The notes: a model not told the origin generated them from the sequence alone. Shown: positions 26,649 through 37,246, numbered from the stretch's first letter. The stretch is DNA of 64,000 bases from Chitinophaga filiformis (GCF_900102545.1 NZ_FNBN01000007.1:243247-307246), one strand, 5' to 3'. Numbers and translations: made by a program.

Positions 26649-26772
26649 CGCTTATCTAAAGTTACTTCCATATTCTTTCAGCACGTGCAGACTACTGAGA
26701 GATGGGAAAGTATTAAAAAAAAGTCACTACTTTTGATCGCGAATGATTATATTAAACTATCCCTGACTATTG

Positions 26773-27765
26773 ATGCAGACAACAGCTCCATTAACAGAAG
26801 AAAACCGCCGCATAATACAGCAGATGAAAAGGCAGGATAAACTCAATGCACTATACTTTTACCTGATCGGCATCCTGTTGATTATCCTCCCCTGCATCTG
26901 GCTTATTGATTATTTCATCACTGAATCTATCATCGACATTGCACCTGTACTGATGTTCCTGGCATTGGTTGCAATGGGTATCTTTATTGGCTACAGAGCT
27001 AAGTTAAAGACGCGTAAAATTGACAACCTTTATACTGACCTCCTGAATAAGGAAAAGCTTATCCTTTCTGGTTTCCTGCGGCGCGTTGATATAGTGTACA
27101 AACAATACGTGAGCTACACATTGGAGGGTTATACTGCTCAGGTTTATGTACCGTTGGCAACATATCGCAGTAAATTATATAACTACAGAAGAGAACTGGC
27201 AACAATTAAAACAGCGACCAACACGAAAGTATCATTACATATGGTAACAATTAAACCAGGTGTAATTGTGTTGCTGGAAGCATCGTATGAATCTGCAATC
27301 CATGAAGCTACCGTACTTGCTTTTAACAGCACAGAGAAGAAACAAGTGCTATGGAAGCTCTTCCTGAAGCTGCTCAAAATGTTTGGCCTCCTGCTTGTTA
27401 TTTCTACGCCTGTTGGCTTTTTAATAGATGTGGAAGCAGCAATATTTCTCCTCGAACTCTTAACCGTCATATTACTGTTAAGTGCTTTTTTCACGCAACA
27501 GAAAAGACTGCGGGAAATTTCAACACATCATTCCCGGATAAGGACAAGCACTACTGTCTGCGAAGTATTGGAAGCATGGAGGCAAAACAGGAAAGTGCCT
27601 TATCTTGCCAGATGGTATAGATTAGGCAATGGCATGATAGTACAATGCAATAACCTCAGATTAAATTGCGGGGACATGCTTGTCACTGAGCATATTGAAA
27701 AGGAAAATGGAAAACGGGGAGCGTTACTGACTATAAAGAAAGAACCGGCCTTCCCCCCTTACTAA
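26773..27765 (+). CDS. Hypothetical membrane protein with two helix pairs
   Basis: From the ATG at 26773 (a TTG precedes it directly) the protein has 330 residues. Two membrane hairpins are predicted: residues about 25-75 ('YLIGILLIILPCIWLIDYF', 'VLMFLALVAMGIFIGYRA') and about 200-240 ('LLKMFGLLLVISTPVGFLID', 'ELLTVILLLSAFF'). Between them is a soluble beta-rich segment, and another follows. I do not recognise the family. It has no operon partner. Confidence 0.7.
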   Translation: MQTTAPLTEENRRIIQQMKRQDKLNALYFYLIGILLIILPCIWLIDYFITESIIDIAPVLMFLALVAMGIFIGYRAKLKTRKIDNLYTDLLNKEKLILSGFLRRVDIVYKQYVSYTLEGYTAQVYVPLATYRSKLYNYRRELATIKTATNTKVSLHMVTIKPGVIVLLEASYESAIHEATVLAFNSTEKKQVLWKLFLKLLKMFGLLLVISTPVGFLIDVEAAIFLLELLTVILLLSAFFTQQKRLREISTHHSRIRTSTTVCEVLEAWRQNRKVPYLARWYRLGNGMIVQCNNLRLNCGDMLVTEHIEKENGKRGALLTIKKEPAFPPY

Positions 27766-27859
27766 AAAATAACACACCCCATCAAGAGAAATACGTTTAG
27801 GGGAGCTCTAAATTGAGATATCGTACGTAATTAAATATGGACAGGTGCCGGAACTCCCG

Positions 27860-27867
27860 TACCTTTG
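27860..27867 (+). promoter_or_regulatory. Predicted -7 element (TACCTTTG)
   Basis: An exact TAnnTTTG match lies 117 bases before the start of the glycine-zipper protein gene, implying a leader of about 110 bases. No clear -33 element is visible. Confidence 0.4.
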
Positions 27868-27983
27868 ATACAACTTTTCTTCCTCAAACACCACCCCAAA
27901 TTGACCATCCAATCTTATCTAAACCCCATATTAGCATAACAACGCTTTGCAGCAATTATCGGATCAACCTATAAATTCTTGTT

Positions 27984-28478
27984 ATGAAAAAGATTTATTA
28001 CCTACTTCTGCCCCTTCTGTTCTGTAGTATTAGTCCCCTTGAGGCACAAAAACGGTTTATAAGATTATATGACGAACAGGGTCAAATGATTGCCAAGGGA
28101 GATTTTACGGCCACCACAGACACCTCTATCATCATTCAGAGCCACAAGACACAGCTTGAGATTCCCGTGAGACAAATTGGCACCATCAAAACAAAAAGAA
28201 CATTTGGTCATGCAATCGCGATAGGGGCAACCATAGGAGTGGTCTCAGGTGCACTTCTGGGATTAGCAACAGGCCAGGCAAACGAAGACGTATATGGCGG
28301 TTTCGGATATGAGACTTCACCCGGCAATGACGTTGCTGCAGGTGCGCTCGTCGGTGTCGTAGTCGGTGCTGCCGTAGGCACTATTATTTCAGTAACTCAA
28401 AATAGGAGTACGATCACCATAAATGGAAATACTGCTGACTGGCAAATGAAAAGGAAAATCCTTGATCAATGGCATTAA
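27984..28478 (+). CDS. Secreted protein with paired glycine-zipper helices
   Basis: The 164-residue protein has a signal peptide (MKKIYYLLLPLLFCSISPLE), a short beta-rich domain, and two Gly/Ala-rich hydrophobic helices ('AIAIGATIGVVSGALLGLAT' and 'AAGALVGVVVGAAVGTIISV') separated by a Tyr/Gly loop, as in glycine-zipper envelope proteins. Such helices pack closely in membranes. Its role is unknown. It is convergent with the M1 peptidase gene, 18 bases away. Confidence 0.7.
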   Translation: MKKIYYLLLPLLFCSISPLEAQKRFIRLYDEQGQMIAKGDFTATTDTSIIIQSHKTQLEIPVRQIGTIKTKRTFGHAIAIGATIGVVSGALLGLATGQANEDVYGGFGYETSPGNDVAAGALVGVVVGAAVGTIISVTQNRSTITINGNTADWQMKRKILDQWH

Positions 28479-28507
28479 TAGCTTTATAAGCTTCGGCTAT
28501 TTTTTTA
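28477..28507 (+). terminator. Weak terminator between convergent genes
   Basis: AATAGC (28477-28482) pairs with GCTATT (28496-28501) and is followed by T6. It overlaps the stop codon of the M1 peptidase gene at 28497. Confidence 0.45.
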
Positions 28508-30449
28508 AGTCATAGATATTATTGCTCCTGTCCACGTCCGGATAAACCTGCTCCGGATCAATAACCACCCTGGAAACAACCTCTCTCCTGGATGCCGCAA
28601 AGGTATACACCGTATTATATTGCCATATCTCGACGGGAAAGGATCTTCGTTCATGTATGCCGCTGACATATGTTATATCAACGACAAGTGGCATTGCTCC
28701 TCTCTCAGTATTTTCGACCGTCACAAAGGCGCTTTCCTTCTCAGCATTTTCCACTTTAGTAATCTTCTGGTCCAGCTTAAAATTCTCTATAAACATGGAT
28801 TTCCAGAACCAGGTAAGATCTTCGCCAACAGAAGCATTCATACTTCTGAAAAAATCCCATGGAGTAGGATGTTTGTACGCCCAGTCATTGATATATTTCC
28901 TAAAGGCAGCATCAAAACGTTTAGCTCCTACTATTTCATTGCGCAGCAAGGCCAGCAGATAAGCTACTTTCTGGTACTGGATGCTGTATACCTGGTTACC
29001 GGGTATGATGTCAGGGCGACTTAAAATAGGTAATAGCGTGTCCGCAAAGAGGGTGGTGACAGGCATATCAATCTCGGCATAACCTTTAAATTCCCCTTTA
29101 TTAAATTCCTTCGTTGCTATATTATCTATAAAGAGGTTAAAACCCTCATCCATCCAGGCATACTTCCGCTCATTACTACCTACTACCATAGGAAACCAGG
29201 TATGTCCCAATTCATGATTCACCACCGCCCAATAAATATTACCGGTATCTCTGGCAGAACAAAATACTATACCTGGATATTCCATGCCATCGAGATTGGA
29301 TGCAACATTCACAGCCTTGTTAAACGGATAGGTAAACCACTTTTCGGAAAAATGCTGTAGTGTAAATCTGATGTACTCGCCTGATCTTCCCCAGCTGTTA
29401 GATTTATCAGATTCAACCGGATATAACGAACTCCCCATCACCTTTTTTCCATCACTCAAACGGAATGATGACGCTTCCCAGATAAATGATTTAGACGCGG
29501 TCCATGCAAAATCCCTTGTACGATCCATCTTAAACTTCCAGGTGCATGTTGGTTTTGCTGGCCTGGAAGATGCCTCCAATACCTCTTTTGCTGTTCTGAT
29601 AAATACCCGGTCAGTCCCCTCTCTGGCAGATTGCCACCGCTTAAGCTGAACAGGCGTCAGCACTTCTTCTGGATTCATCAAATCGCCGGACGCTTCTACG
29701 AGGTAAGATGAAGGCACTGTAATATTTACCTGAAAATTACCGAAGTCAAGATAAAACTCTCCATTGCCAAGATATGGCAAGGTGTTCCAACCCTCTACAT
29801 CATCCAATACACACATCCTTGGATACCATTGTGCCACCGCATAGATATTACCGTTCCCGGACGGCATGATATCCGTTCTGTTCACCTGGAAATCCGCATT
29901 CTTATAGTTGACAGGAAACAGGTAACTGTATTGTATACGAAAGGTCACTTGCTGTCCTTTTTGTAATGGCCCGGGCAGAGATAATTTCATTCGGGTATCA
30001 TAAATATCATAGGCAATACTGGTTTCCGCATTGTCTGTAAGCTTTACATCCGCAATCTCAAATCCGCCATCCTCCACTTTTTCAGCAGCATTTTTATATT
30101 GAAATAATCCCGACACAATTCCCCTGGAATAATGCTTATAGACATTCTGATCCAGTTGCAGCCATAATGAGGAAAGCGCGCCCGGGCTATTATTTGTATA
30201 AGTAATTGTTACTACGCCTTCAATAACATTTCGCTGATCATCAAGTGTTGCATCTATTACATAATCGGATTGGTTTTGCCAATAGGCGGGGCCGGGCTCG
30301 CCGGTGGCAGTGCGGTACTCATTACCGGGTGGCAACAATGGAAGTGCCGGAAATAGTGCTGAAGGATTGTACCTTGATTGACTAAATGATATATGACCGG
30401 TAAAAACGATGATAATAATGGCCGCAATTTTTACAAAACTCTTATCCAT
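28497..30449 (-). CDS. M1-family zinc metallopeptidase
   Basis: The 650-residue protein has a signal sequence ('IAAIIIIVFTGHISFSQS'), an N-terminal beta domain to about residue 330 and the gluzincin site 'NHELGHTWFP' near residue 411, with the third zinc ligand in 'WMDEGFN' at the HExxH-X18-E distance. The GxMEN-like substrate motif is not obvious ('LDGMEYPGIVFC'). This is the secreted M1 group frequent in Bacteroidota, which trims N-termini of peptides in the periplasm or outside. It stands alone. Confidence 0.92.
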   Translation of the reverse strand: MDKSFVKIAAIIIIVFTGHISFSQSRYNPSALFPALPLLPPGNEYRTATGEPGPAYWQNQSDYVIDATLDDQRNVIEGVVTITYTNNSPGALSSLWLQLDQNVYKHYSRGIVSGLFQYKNAAEKVEDGGFEIADVKLTDNAETSIAYDIYDTRMKLSLPGPLQKGQQVTFRIQYSYLFPVNYKNADFQVNRTDIMPSGNGNIYAVAQWYPRMCVLDDVEGWNTLPYLGNGEFYLDFGNFQVNITVPSSYLVEASGDLMNPEEVLTPVQLKRWQSAREGTDRVFIRTAKEVLEASSRPAKPTCTWKFKMDRTRDFAWTASKSFIWEASSFRLSDGKKVMGSSLYPVESDKSNSWGRSGEYIRFTLQHFSEKWFTYPFNKAVNVASNLDGMEYPGIVFCSARDTGNIYWAVVNHELGHTWFPMVVGSNERKYAWMDEGFNLFIDNIATKEFNKGEFKGYAEIDMPVTTLFADTLLPILSRPDIIPGNQVYSIQYQKVAYLLALLRNEIVGAKRFDAAFRKYINDWAYKHPTPWDFFRSMNASVGEDLTWFWKSMFIENFKLDQKITKVENAEKESAFVTVENTERGAMPLVVDITYVSGIHERRSFPVEIWQYNTVYTFAASRREVVSRVVIDPEQVYPDVDRSNNIYDLKK

Positions 30450-30768
30450 GTTGTAATTAGGTTACGATGATTATCGGAAAACAGCCATTCCCTTTTTATC
30501 TGCATAAAAAACAGTTCATCATTTCATTGTTCACCTGCCTGCGTATTTCTATGACGGCCTTTGATCACGCAACCGATTCCGGATGCCCAATATAGGTAAA
30601 CTACAATAATTTTACTCTATCTGTTATTTAAACAGGTATCATAGCATTGTCAAATTAGCAAATAAAAATTCGGCCATTAAATGAATATCCTTTAACTTTA
30701 TTGCTCATTATCAACATATTACCCCTCCCTCCTTTCTACCTATTTTTTAATTTTTAAAACCAAAGTCG
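30450..30768. other. Non-coding region between divergent genes
   Basis: This 319-bp stretch separates the M1 peptidase from a lipoprotein gene. A TTAACTTTA near 30690 is a weak -7 candidate for the latter. I see no hairpin, repeat or ORF. Confidence 0.5.
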
Positions 30769-31506
30769 ATGAAGCAATTAAGATTCTCATGTGTCCTCGT
30801 TTATGCAACTGTGATTATTTTCCTGACCTCCTGCGGCGGTGGAGGTAAAAAAAGCGATGCAGACACCACTGCTATGGACACTTCTTCCACAGCCGAAGTT
30901 ACCCCTGTAACTAGCACTGTAGTGACAACACCGCAAAGTATGTTGGTAGCAACACACAAGGTTGCCAACTTTGCAAAATGGATGACCTCATACGAAGAGC
31001 ATGATTCTATACGCCTGGCGAATCAGATACACAGTTATGTAATTGGCCGTGGCGTGCAGGATTCAAACACGGTAATGGTGGCCGTCAAAGTGGATGATAT
31101 GGATAAAGCAAAGGCATTTAGCAAAGACGCCAGCCTGAAAGAAGCCATGAAAAAAGGTGGCGTAATGGGCACTCCGACTTTCAATTTTGTTACCATGGTA
31201 TTTCAGGACACCGCCCAGGTTAGCACAGACATCCGGGCCAGTGTAATGTTTACCGTGAAAGACTGGGATACCTGGCAGAAAGCATTCGAAGAAGGTAAAC
31301 AAAGCAGAATGGAAAATGGCTTAGCAACAAGGGCTTATGGTCATGATGTAGATGATAACCACAAAGTATTCGTGGTAGTAGCCCTGACGGATACAGCCAA
31401 AGCGCAAGCCTATTGGAAATCAGATATGCTTAAAACGAAAATGAAAGATGCAGGAGTTGAAGGTGAACCTAAACGGTTTGTATTCCGGGTAGTAAAGCGT
31501 TATTAA
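30769..31506 (+). CDS. Hypothetical lipoprotein with two similar domains
   Basis: The 245-residue protein has a lipoprotein signal ending 'IFLTSCGGGGKK', an acidic Thr/Ser linker, and two related domains of about 85 residues. The first has 'VATHKVANFAKWMTSYEEHD' and 'KAFSKDASLKEAMKKGGVMG'; the second has 'SVMFTVKDWDTWQKAFEEGK' and 'KAQAYWKSDMLKTKMKDAGV'. Each follows strand-helix-strand-helix with an Asp/Lys-rich helix, like dimeric alpha/beta-barrel proteins. I do not recognise a named family. It is monocistronic with a terminator 100 bases on. Confidence 0.75.
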   Translation: MKQLRFSCVLVYATVIIFLTSCGGGGKKSDADTTAMDTSSTAEVTPVTSTVVTTPQSMLVATHKVANFAKWMTSYEEHDSIRLANQIHSYVIGRGVQDSNTVMVAVKVDDMDKAKAFSKDASLKEAMKKGGVMGTPTFNFVTMVFQDTAQVSTDIRASVMFTVKDWDTWQKAFEEGKQSRMENGLATRAYGHDVDDNHKVFVVVALTDTAKAQAYWKSDMLKTKMKDAGVEGEPKRFVFRVVKRY

Positions 31507-31607
31507 AAACAGCCGTCGAGCTTCGCTCATAATGTCAGCCCCCCCTGAGCAAACTGTATACCTGGGTGATTTGCACACACATAAGGCAGGTTGGCACCAT
31601 AAATTAT

Positions 31608-31647
31608 AAAGACTAAAGCCTCTTATTTACAAGCGGCTTTAGTCTTT
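31608..31647 (+). terminator. Hairpin terminator in the 31507-31978 intergenic region
   Basis: Perfect 13-bp arms (31608-31620, 31635-31647) surround a 14-base loop; only TTT is at the end. The rest of the 472-bp intergenic region holds a purine-rich tract near 31798-31840 and the promoter at 31937, but no ORF. Confidence 0.65.
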
Positions 31648-31936
31648 GATCTGATTTCCTTTGATACCTTCTATGCCTGGTGGCCAACAAGAACACTTAT
31701 CATTCTCTCACGGATAATGGCCAAGTTACTTTCTTCCATGACATTCCCTGTAAAATAATCCTATGCCCGAAGGAAGATGTGTTGATAATGGCGTAAGAGA
31801 AAGAGAAAAGAGAGAACAAAAACAACAAAAAAGACGAAGATGAATATTGGCAGAATTTCTTCCAATCATTCGCCCCAACAGCTAGGGTACTTCGGAACTT
31901 ATTGGAAGGCTCGCTAACACAAATAAATGTTTTAAC

Positions 31937-31944
31937 ATATATTT
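31937..31944 (+). promoter_or_regulatory. Predicted -7 element (TATATTTG)
   Basis: An exact TAnnTTTG match lies 34 bases before the ATG at 31979. No TTTG is at the -33 distance. The short leader supports 31979 over the TTG at 31943 as the start. Confidence 0.45.
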
Positions 31945-31978
31945 GTACCTTATATTCTTACTAATCCCTTATACCTTT

Positions 31979-34900
31979 ATGAAAGAAACATTACAATTGT
32001 TTCTGTTACTATTGCTGTCTCAGATAGTTTCAGCCCAGCAAAGAAACCCTGATGCAGATTACGTACAATCAGGGACACAATCGTGTGCTGCCCCTTTCAG
32101 TGTCTCATTCAAAGATAACAGCAGGTCTCCCATCAATGCCGCCCTGGTGGCATGGAAATGGGAATTCGGTGATGGAACAATTGACAGCTCGGGACCTAAT
32201 GTAACACACACGTATACACAAAAAGGCATCTTCACCGTAAAACTTACTGTGAGAGATCAGTTTGGCAACTCAGCCACTATAAATGGCAACCAGTATAACG
32301 GTCCTGTCAGGATAGGTGCCGCCCTTCAGCTACTACCCGCCTATGCTTTCTGCAGTAATACCCTTTTTCCTTTCACACTAAAAAATGAACTGGCCCCGGC
32401 CAATTTCGACAGCCTCGGTACTTACCGCTGGTTCAGGAATGAGACGCAGGTCGGTACAGCAAAAGATCTTCAGATCAATTCGGAGGGTACTTATACAGTA
32501 GCCTATACGGCATGCGGTACTACACTGTATGATACTACCCTTGTAGGACCACTCATTGGCCCGGACGTGGCAGCCAATTATGGTAGCGCCATGACCTGGA
32601 CCAGCAATGGTTTCGCAATAAGCGCCTGGGTCGATGCCCCTTCCCATCTTAGCACCTTTAACAAATTGATGTGGTATTGGGGCGATGGAACAACTTCTAC
32701 AAGCACCCGCTCAAACAGGATAACACACTATTATACTAACCCCGGGCAGTATAGGATTTCCGTTAAACCGTACTATGAATATGGTAATAATACCCTGTTT
32801 TGTAGCGAGGCTGCACTGGAAATGCCGGCAATTATCCGTGAGAACAGGGTTAAACATAATAGCTGGAACGGCAGGGACACCATTCTGTCCATTACCGCAA
32901 CACCACTCACACTATCTGCGGGCAATACCGGCGCAAGCTTTAACTGGAGAAGTGAAGATCCTTCTTTCAGCTACTATGGTCAGACCCTTGCAATCACAAA
33001 AGCGGGGAAATACTGGGTTGATATCAAAGAAAACGCCGAATACGCTGATGCTGTCACAGACTCCATTCGCGTTACAACTGTCACCAGGCCAACCGCAGAT
33101 TTCTTATATACGATAACTCCCTGCCATGAACAATCCGTAAGTTTCAACGGTGCGATGGCATTTCCAGAGGATAGTCAGGATAGAGTGATCGCATGGCTAT
33201 GGCGTATTGATGATGAAAGTGTTAATACTGCGGCTACCTTCATCTATAATTTCGGCGCCTATGGCATGCATACGGTTGAATTGGTGGCATTTACACAATC
33301 CGGTGTTACATATACTGTCGCCAAACAGATTAATGTGCCCCGGGAAACCAGAGACTGGGCCATCGTTCTCAAAGATGACACACTGTCGATACCCGGTGTG
33401 CACATACTGACTGCCACTACCACCCCTGCGGGCATCCCCGTATATTTCGAGGGATACAACCAGCCTACAGCGTCCTTACATGTCACTGCCTACGGTAGTT
33501 ATTCTGCTTTTATTAAGGACAGTTGCGGTTTGGAGCGCGCCAGAGACACGATAGAAATACTGGCTCCCGGCTCCAGTCAGTGGAATTTTGGTATCAAAAC
33601 AGTATACAAAGACAACTGTATGACCGGGGCATGGCTAAAGGCAGTTACCGATGCCCCGGCAGGCACATATACCGTTACATGGAACACAGGTATTGTATCC
33701 GATTCTATTCATGTAACAACAGGTGGCAACTACTCCGCGGTTTTCAAAGATAATACCGGCAAAACACGTACGGCCAACCGCGATGTTACCATTGAACAAC
33801 CTATTGTGCCCACCATTACACTCCAGAATATTAGCGGCAGAGATTATCTCATACCAACTCCGGTTATGCCCAATCAACAATATTACTGGTATAGAAATGA
33901 TTCCCTGGTAGGATATGGTTCCGGCAATCAGAATAGCTATGGGGCGCTTATCAGGGGGATTTACTTTTTGGGAATAGAAGGCGCCACCGGATGCTATAAC
34001 ACCTCAATGCCTTTTGAGTACCACATGCCTAAAGACAGCATTATTGCCTCTTTCAGCTTTTCACGCGAGCATTGTGACTCGCTGAAAGTTACTTTCAAAG
34101 CAGGCATCTATACTGCTTCATCGAGCACAGATACCGTAAGATCAATCATCTGGAACTATGGTGACGGTACGTCCGAAACGCTTACGTCCGACCGTATGCC
34201 CCAGCACCTATATGCAACAGCCGGCATATATACTGTTAAAATGACCGCACGGACTGTATCGGGTCGTCAGATCACTGTATCAGGAGCAGTAACAATCGAT
34301 CCGATTCCCAATTATTCAGTGAAGATCACCGACGATGTAACATCCCTGCCGGGTGTACACATCCTGAAGGCAACTGTCACACCTGCCGGCCAACAGGTGC
34401 TATGGAGCACCGGCGTTCGTAGGGATACGATACATGTGCTGAAAGCAGGTTACTATAAAGCAACAGTAAAAGACACCTGCAGTAGTATTCTATATACCGA
34501 CAGTCTCGAAGTAAAAGCGTCTTCAATAACTACCTGGTCATTAGATGCACTAATTAGTAAGATCTTCGCTTGTCAGGACAGTGCGATGCTTATAGCCAAC
34601 GCTAAAGGTCCTTTAAATGGTTATAGCCTGACATGGAACAACGGTGAAAACAAAGATACAACCTATGTCAGGAGCTCCGGTACATATATCGTACGCCTGA
34701 TAGACAAACAAGGTAATATACGCGCGAGAGATACCGTTCAGGTCACCCTCATCAGGCCGCTCGAAGCCAGCATTACACTTCGTAGCGCTCCTTCCGGTGA
34801 TACGCTCGCAGCACTCCCGGACTCCAGCGGATTTTCCTATAAATGGTACAGGAACGACACCCTACTCCCCACTGTCACTACGCCGCTCAACATAAGACCG

Positions 34901-37246
34901 ATACGAGGGAGCTATGTAGTAGAGGTACAAAACCAGAACGGTTGTAAAAGCAGATCGATTCCATTTTTCTATGAGGGCAAGGCAGCTAATCTCAGTTTTA
35001 CTTATACTACTGATCCTTGCCTCAATTACATACTACAGTTCAATGGACCCGGCTTCCCTGAAGACTCTATGGTAGCGTATTCATGGAATTTCGGAGATAA
35101 TGCCACCTCCGTTCTGCAAAACCCGCTACATGAATTTAAACCGGGTAAAACATACACTGTCTCTCTCTCAACAAGAACAAAATCAGGTCTGAAAGGCTTT
35201 ACCAGCCGGGAAATAACGGTGGAGCTGATCGACTATACTCCTACTATCACCGTAAGAAAGACACCATGCGGAGACGGCGCCTGGCTAATAGCCAATACTA
35301 CTTTAAAGGTTCCTGTTCTTGACTGGAGTAACTATGGATGGGATGACTCTACACTCGTCACATCATCAGGCAGATATACACTGACAGTTAGAGACACCTG
35401 TCACAATGTACGGGGAACTGCGTTTGTAGATGTAGACCTCAAGCCATATTTTATACCTAGTTGGGACTTCTTGAGAAAGGGCGAGCATGATACAATAGTC
35501 ATTCTATCAAACAGAGATGATTATGTATTCTCTATTGACAATCCGTCACCGGATATCACATTCACCTGGTGGAGAGACGGCGAGATCGTCAGGGTTAGTC
35601 ATGAGCCATATTTCGTGGACCCATTGGACGGAGACTACAAAGGACTTGTTGAGATTAAAGGCGGTTGCGGCAACTATGTAGATGCTATTCTCAATGTTGG
35701 TTATTTACCACCATTGCCTGACCCTGTCTCATTTACCTATGATACGCTGGGATCTGCGTGCCTTACTCAGGTCTCTTTCCATGGTCCGGCATCTGTTCCC
35801 GGCGATTCTATTCTTCGTTATACCTGGGACTTTGGCGATCTCAATGCCGGCAGCACACAAGAGCCTGTGCATTCGTACAGGCCCGGCACTTACAATGTCT
35901 TCATGCGTGTGGTAACTGCGTCTGGTAAACAAGGTCTGGCCAGACGACAACTGGTTATAAAATCCACAGGAGAAGAATGGACGGCGAAGATCAACAGCAA
36001 TCCAGCCCTTTGCGGGGATAAAGCCACACTATCTGTTGATGCCCCAGCCGAAGCAGCTTATATCGAGTGGAACACCGGCGCTACTACGAGAGACATACAG
36101 GTTACCAGTTCCGGCAACTATACTGTCACTGTATTTGACAGTTGCCACAATATCCGTGCGGCAGACACTATACACCTCGAACTCAGTGCTGGTTTTCAGC
36201 CGGAGCTGGCTTACGGATTAATAGAAGATACATTAGCCATCTATCAGGCAGTTGGCAACAGTGCTATCTTTCCGCTGAGCGATGCATTACCGGGCTATAC
36301 CTTCACCTGGTATTTTAACGATAAGGAGCTGCCCACTCATGCCTCTTATATTACGCCTATCACACCGGGCAATTACCAGGTAAAGGTGGTACAACCTAAC
36401 GGCTGCCCGGGTCTTACCAGCATCTACAGTGTTCCAGAAACGGAAGCATGGCCTGATACGGTGACGTTTGGCAACCAGACGCCGGTTTTCGACATCCAGG
36501 ATGATCTGTCAGTAGCGGGTAGATTCCACTGGCCCAGAAATCCAGATAACGTCTATACGCTGCAACTTACCTTAAGTAATCCCGAAGGACGAATGAATGG
36601 ACTGGAGCCAGGGCAAGTGATCACACTGACCACATTACAAAGCGACATGCAGTCAGTAACATTGACAGCCCCCCTCCCCGATTCACTGGCATGTTCCTCT
36701 AATTATGCCATACGCATCGTCTCCAGCTCACCGGCGGATACAACCATATGGTCAGTACCTGTTACAATCATTAACCAGCCGGAAAAGCCGATTATCACGC
36801 AACGTGGCGACAGCCTGTTTACAAATAGCAACTATCAGTTACAGTGGTATAAAAATGATATCGCTATCCCGGGTGCTATGGCCTCTTATTACCGCGCAAG
36901 AGCTAATGCCAGTTACACGGTAGAAGCGTACAACGGAGGCGACTGCAGAAGCAGATCGTCATCGGTCGCGGTTGTTATTACCGCGGTCGGCGAGGTCACT
37001 CTCGGCACCAATAAGGTAAAGGCATTCCCAAATCCATCAGAAGGTGAAGTATACCTCAAGTTTGAAAAGCCGTTGTTAAAACCAGTGGTCGTCAACGTCC
37101 ATAATCTGCAGGGACGCGTTGTTTATAACACAACAACATCGCAACGGCAGCATATATTATATCTCTCTGCATTGCCAAAGGGGTATTACATGGTAGAACT
37201 GATGGGATACGGTACGAAAAAAGTATTATCTCTGATGTTGTACTAA
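31979..37246 (+). CDS. Giant PKD-repeat protein with T9SS sorting domain
   Basis: From the ATG at 31979 the protein has 1755 residues with signal peptide 'LFLLLLLSQIVSAQQ'. At least six PKD domains recur, each with a W-x-FGD-like core ('WKWEFGDGT', 'WYWGDGT', 'WNYGDGT', 'YSWNFGDN', 'YTWDFGD'). They alternate with Ig-like units built around 'WNTG...SSGNYTVTV' and 'WYRNDTLL' followed by 'GxYxVxVxxxxGC'. The last 75 residues ('VKAFPNPSEGEVYLKFEKP' to 'LSLMLY') are a type A T9SS C-terminal domain. The protein is thus exported through T9SS and attached to the surface. No enzyme domain is visible, so an adhesive or structural role is likely. It is a single-gene unit. Confidence 0.93.
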   Translation: MKETLQLFLLLLLSQIVSAQQRNPDADYVQSGTQSCAAPFSVSFKDNSRSPINAALVAWKWEFGDGTIDSSGPNVTHTYTQKGIFTVKLTVRDQFGNSATINGNQYNGPVRIGAALQLLPAYAFCSNTLFPFTLKNELAPANFDSLGTYRWFRNETQVGTAKDLQINSEGTYTVAYTACGTTLYDTTLVGPLIGPDVAANYGSAMTWTSNGFAISAWVDAPSHLSTFNKLMWYWGDGTTSTSTRSNRITHYYTNPGQYRISVKPYYEYGNNTLFCSEAALEMPAIIRENRVKHNSWNGRDTILSITATPLTLSAGNTGASFNWRSEDPSFSYYGQTLAITKAGKYWVDIKENAEYADAVTDSIRVTTVTRPTADFLYTITPCHEQSVSFNGAMAFPEDSQDRVIAWLWRIDDESVNTAATFIYNFGAYGMHTVELVAFTQSGVTYTVAKQINVPRETRDWAIVLKDDTLSIPGVHILTATTTPAGIPVYFEGYNQPTASLHVTAYGSYSAFIKDSCGLERARDTIEILAPGSSQWNFGIKTVYKDNCMTGAWLKAVTDAPAGTYTVTWNTGIVSDSIHVTTGGNYSAVFKDNTGKTRTANRDVTIEQPIVPTITLQNISGRDYLIPTPVMPNQQYYWYRNDSLVGYGSGNQNSYGALIRGIYFLGIEGATGCYNTSMPFEYHMPKDSIIASFSFSREHCDSLKVTFKAGIYTASSSTDTVRSIIWNYGDGTSETLTSDRMPQHLYATAGIYTVKMTARTVSGRQITVSGAVTIDPIPNYSVKITDDVTSLPGVHILKATVTPAGQQVLWSTGVRRDTIHVLKAGYYKATVKDTCSSILYTDSLEVKASSITTWSLDALISKIFACQDSAMLIANAKGPLNGYSLTWNNGENKDTTYVRSSGTYIVRLIDKQGNIRARDTVQVTLIRPLEASITLRSAPSGDTLAALPDSSGFSYKWYRNDTLLPTVTTPLNIRPIRGSYVVEVQNQNGCKSRSIPFFYEGKAANLSFTYTTDPCLNYILQFNGPGFPEDSMVAYSWNFGDNATSVLQNPLHEFKPGKTYTVSLSTRTKSGLKGFTSREITVELIDYTPTITVRKTPCGDGAWLIANTTLKVPVLDWSNYGWDDSTLVTSSGRYTLTVRDTCHNVRGTAFVDVDLKPYFIPSWDFLRKGEHDTIVILSNRDDYVFSIDNPSPDITFTWWRDGEIVRVSHEPYFVDPLDGDYKGLVEIKGGCGNYVDAILNVGYLPPLPDPVSFTYDTLGSACLTQVSFHGPASVPGDSILRYTWDFGDLNAGSTQEPVHSYRPGTYNVFMRVVTASGKQGLARRQLVIKSTGEEWTAKINSNPALCGDKATLSVDAPAEAAYIEWNTGATTRDIQVTSSGNYTVTVFDSCHNIRAADTIHLELSAGFQPELAYGLIEDTLAIYQAVGNSAIFPLSDALPGYTFTWYFNDKELPTHASYITPITPGNYQVKVVQPNGCPGLTSIYSVPETEAWPDTVTFGNQTPVFDIQDDLSVAGRFHWPRNPDNVYTLQLTLSNPEGRMNGLEPGQVITLTTLQSDMQSVTLTAPLPDSLACSSNYAIRIVSSSPADTTIWSVPVTIINQPEKPIITQRGDSLFTNSNYQLQWYKNDIAIPGAMASYYRARANASYTVEAYNGGDCRSRSSSVAVVITAVGEVTLGTNKVKAFPNPSEGEVYLKFEKPLLKPVVVNVHNLQGRVVYNTTTSQRQHILYLSALPKGYYMVELMGYGTKKVLSLMLY

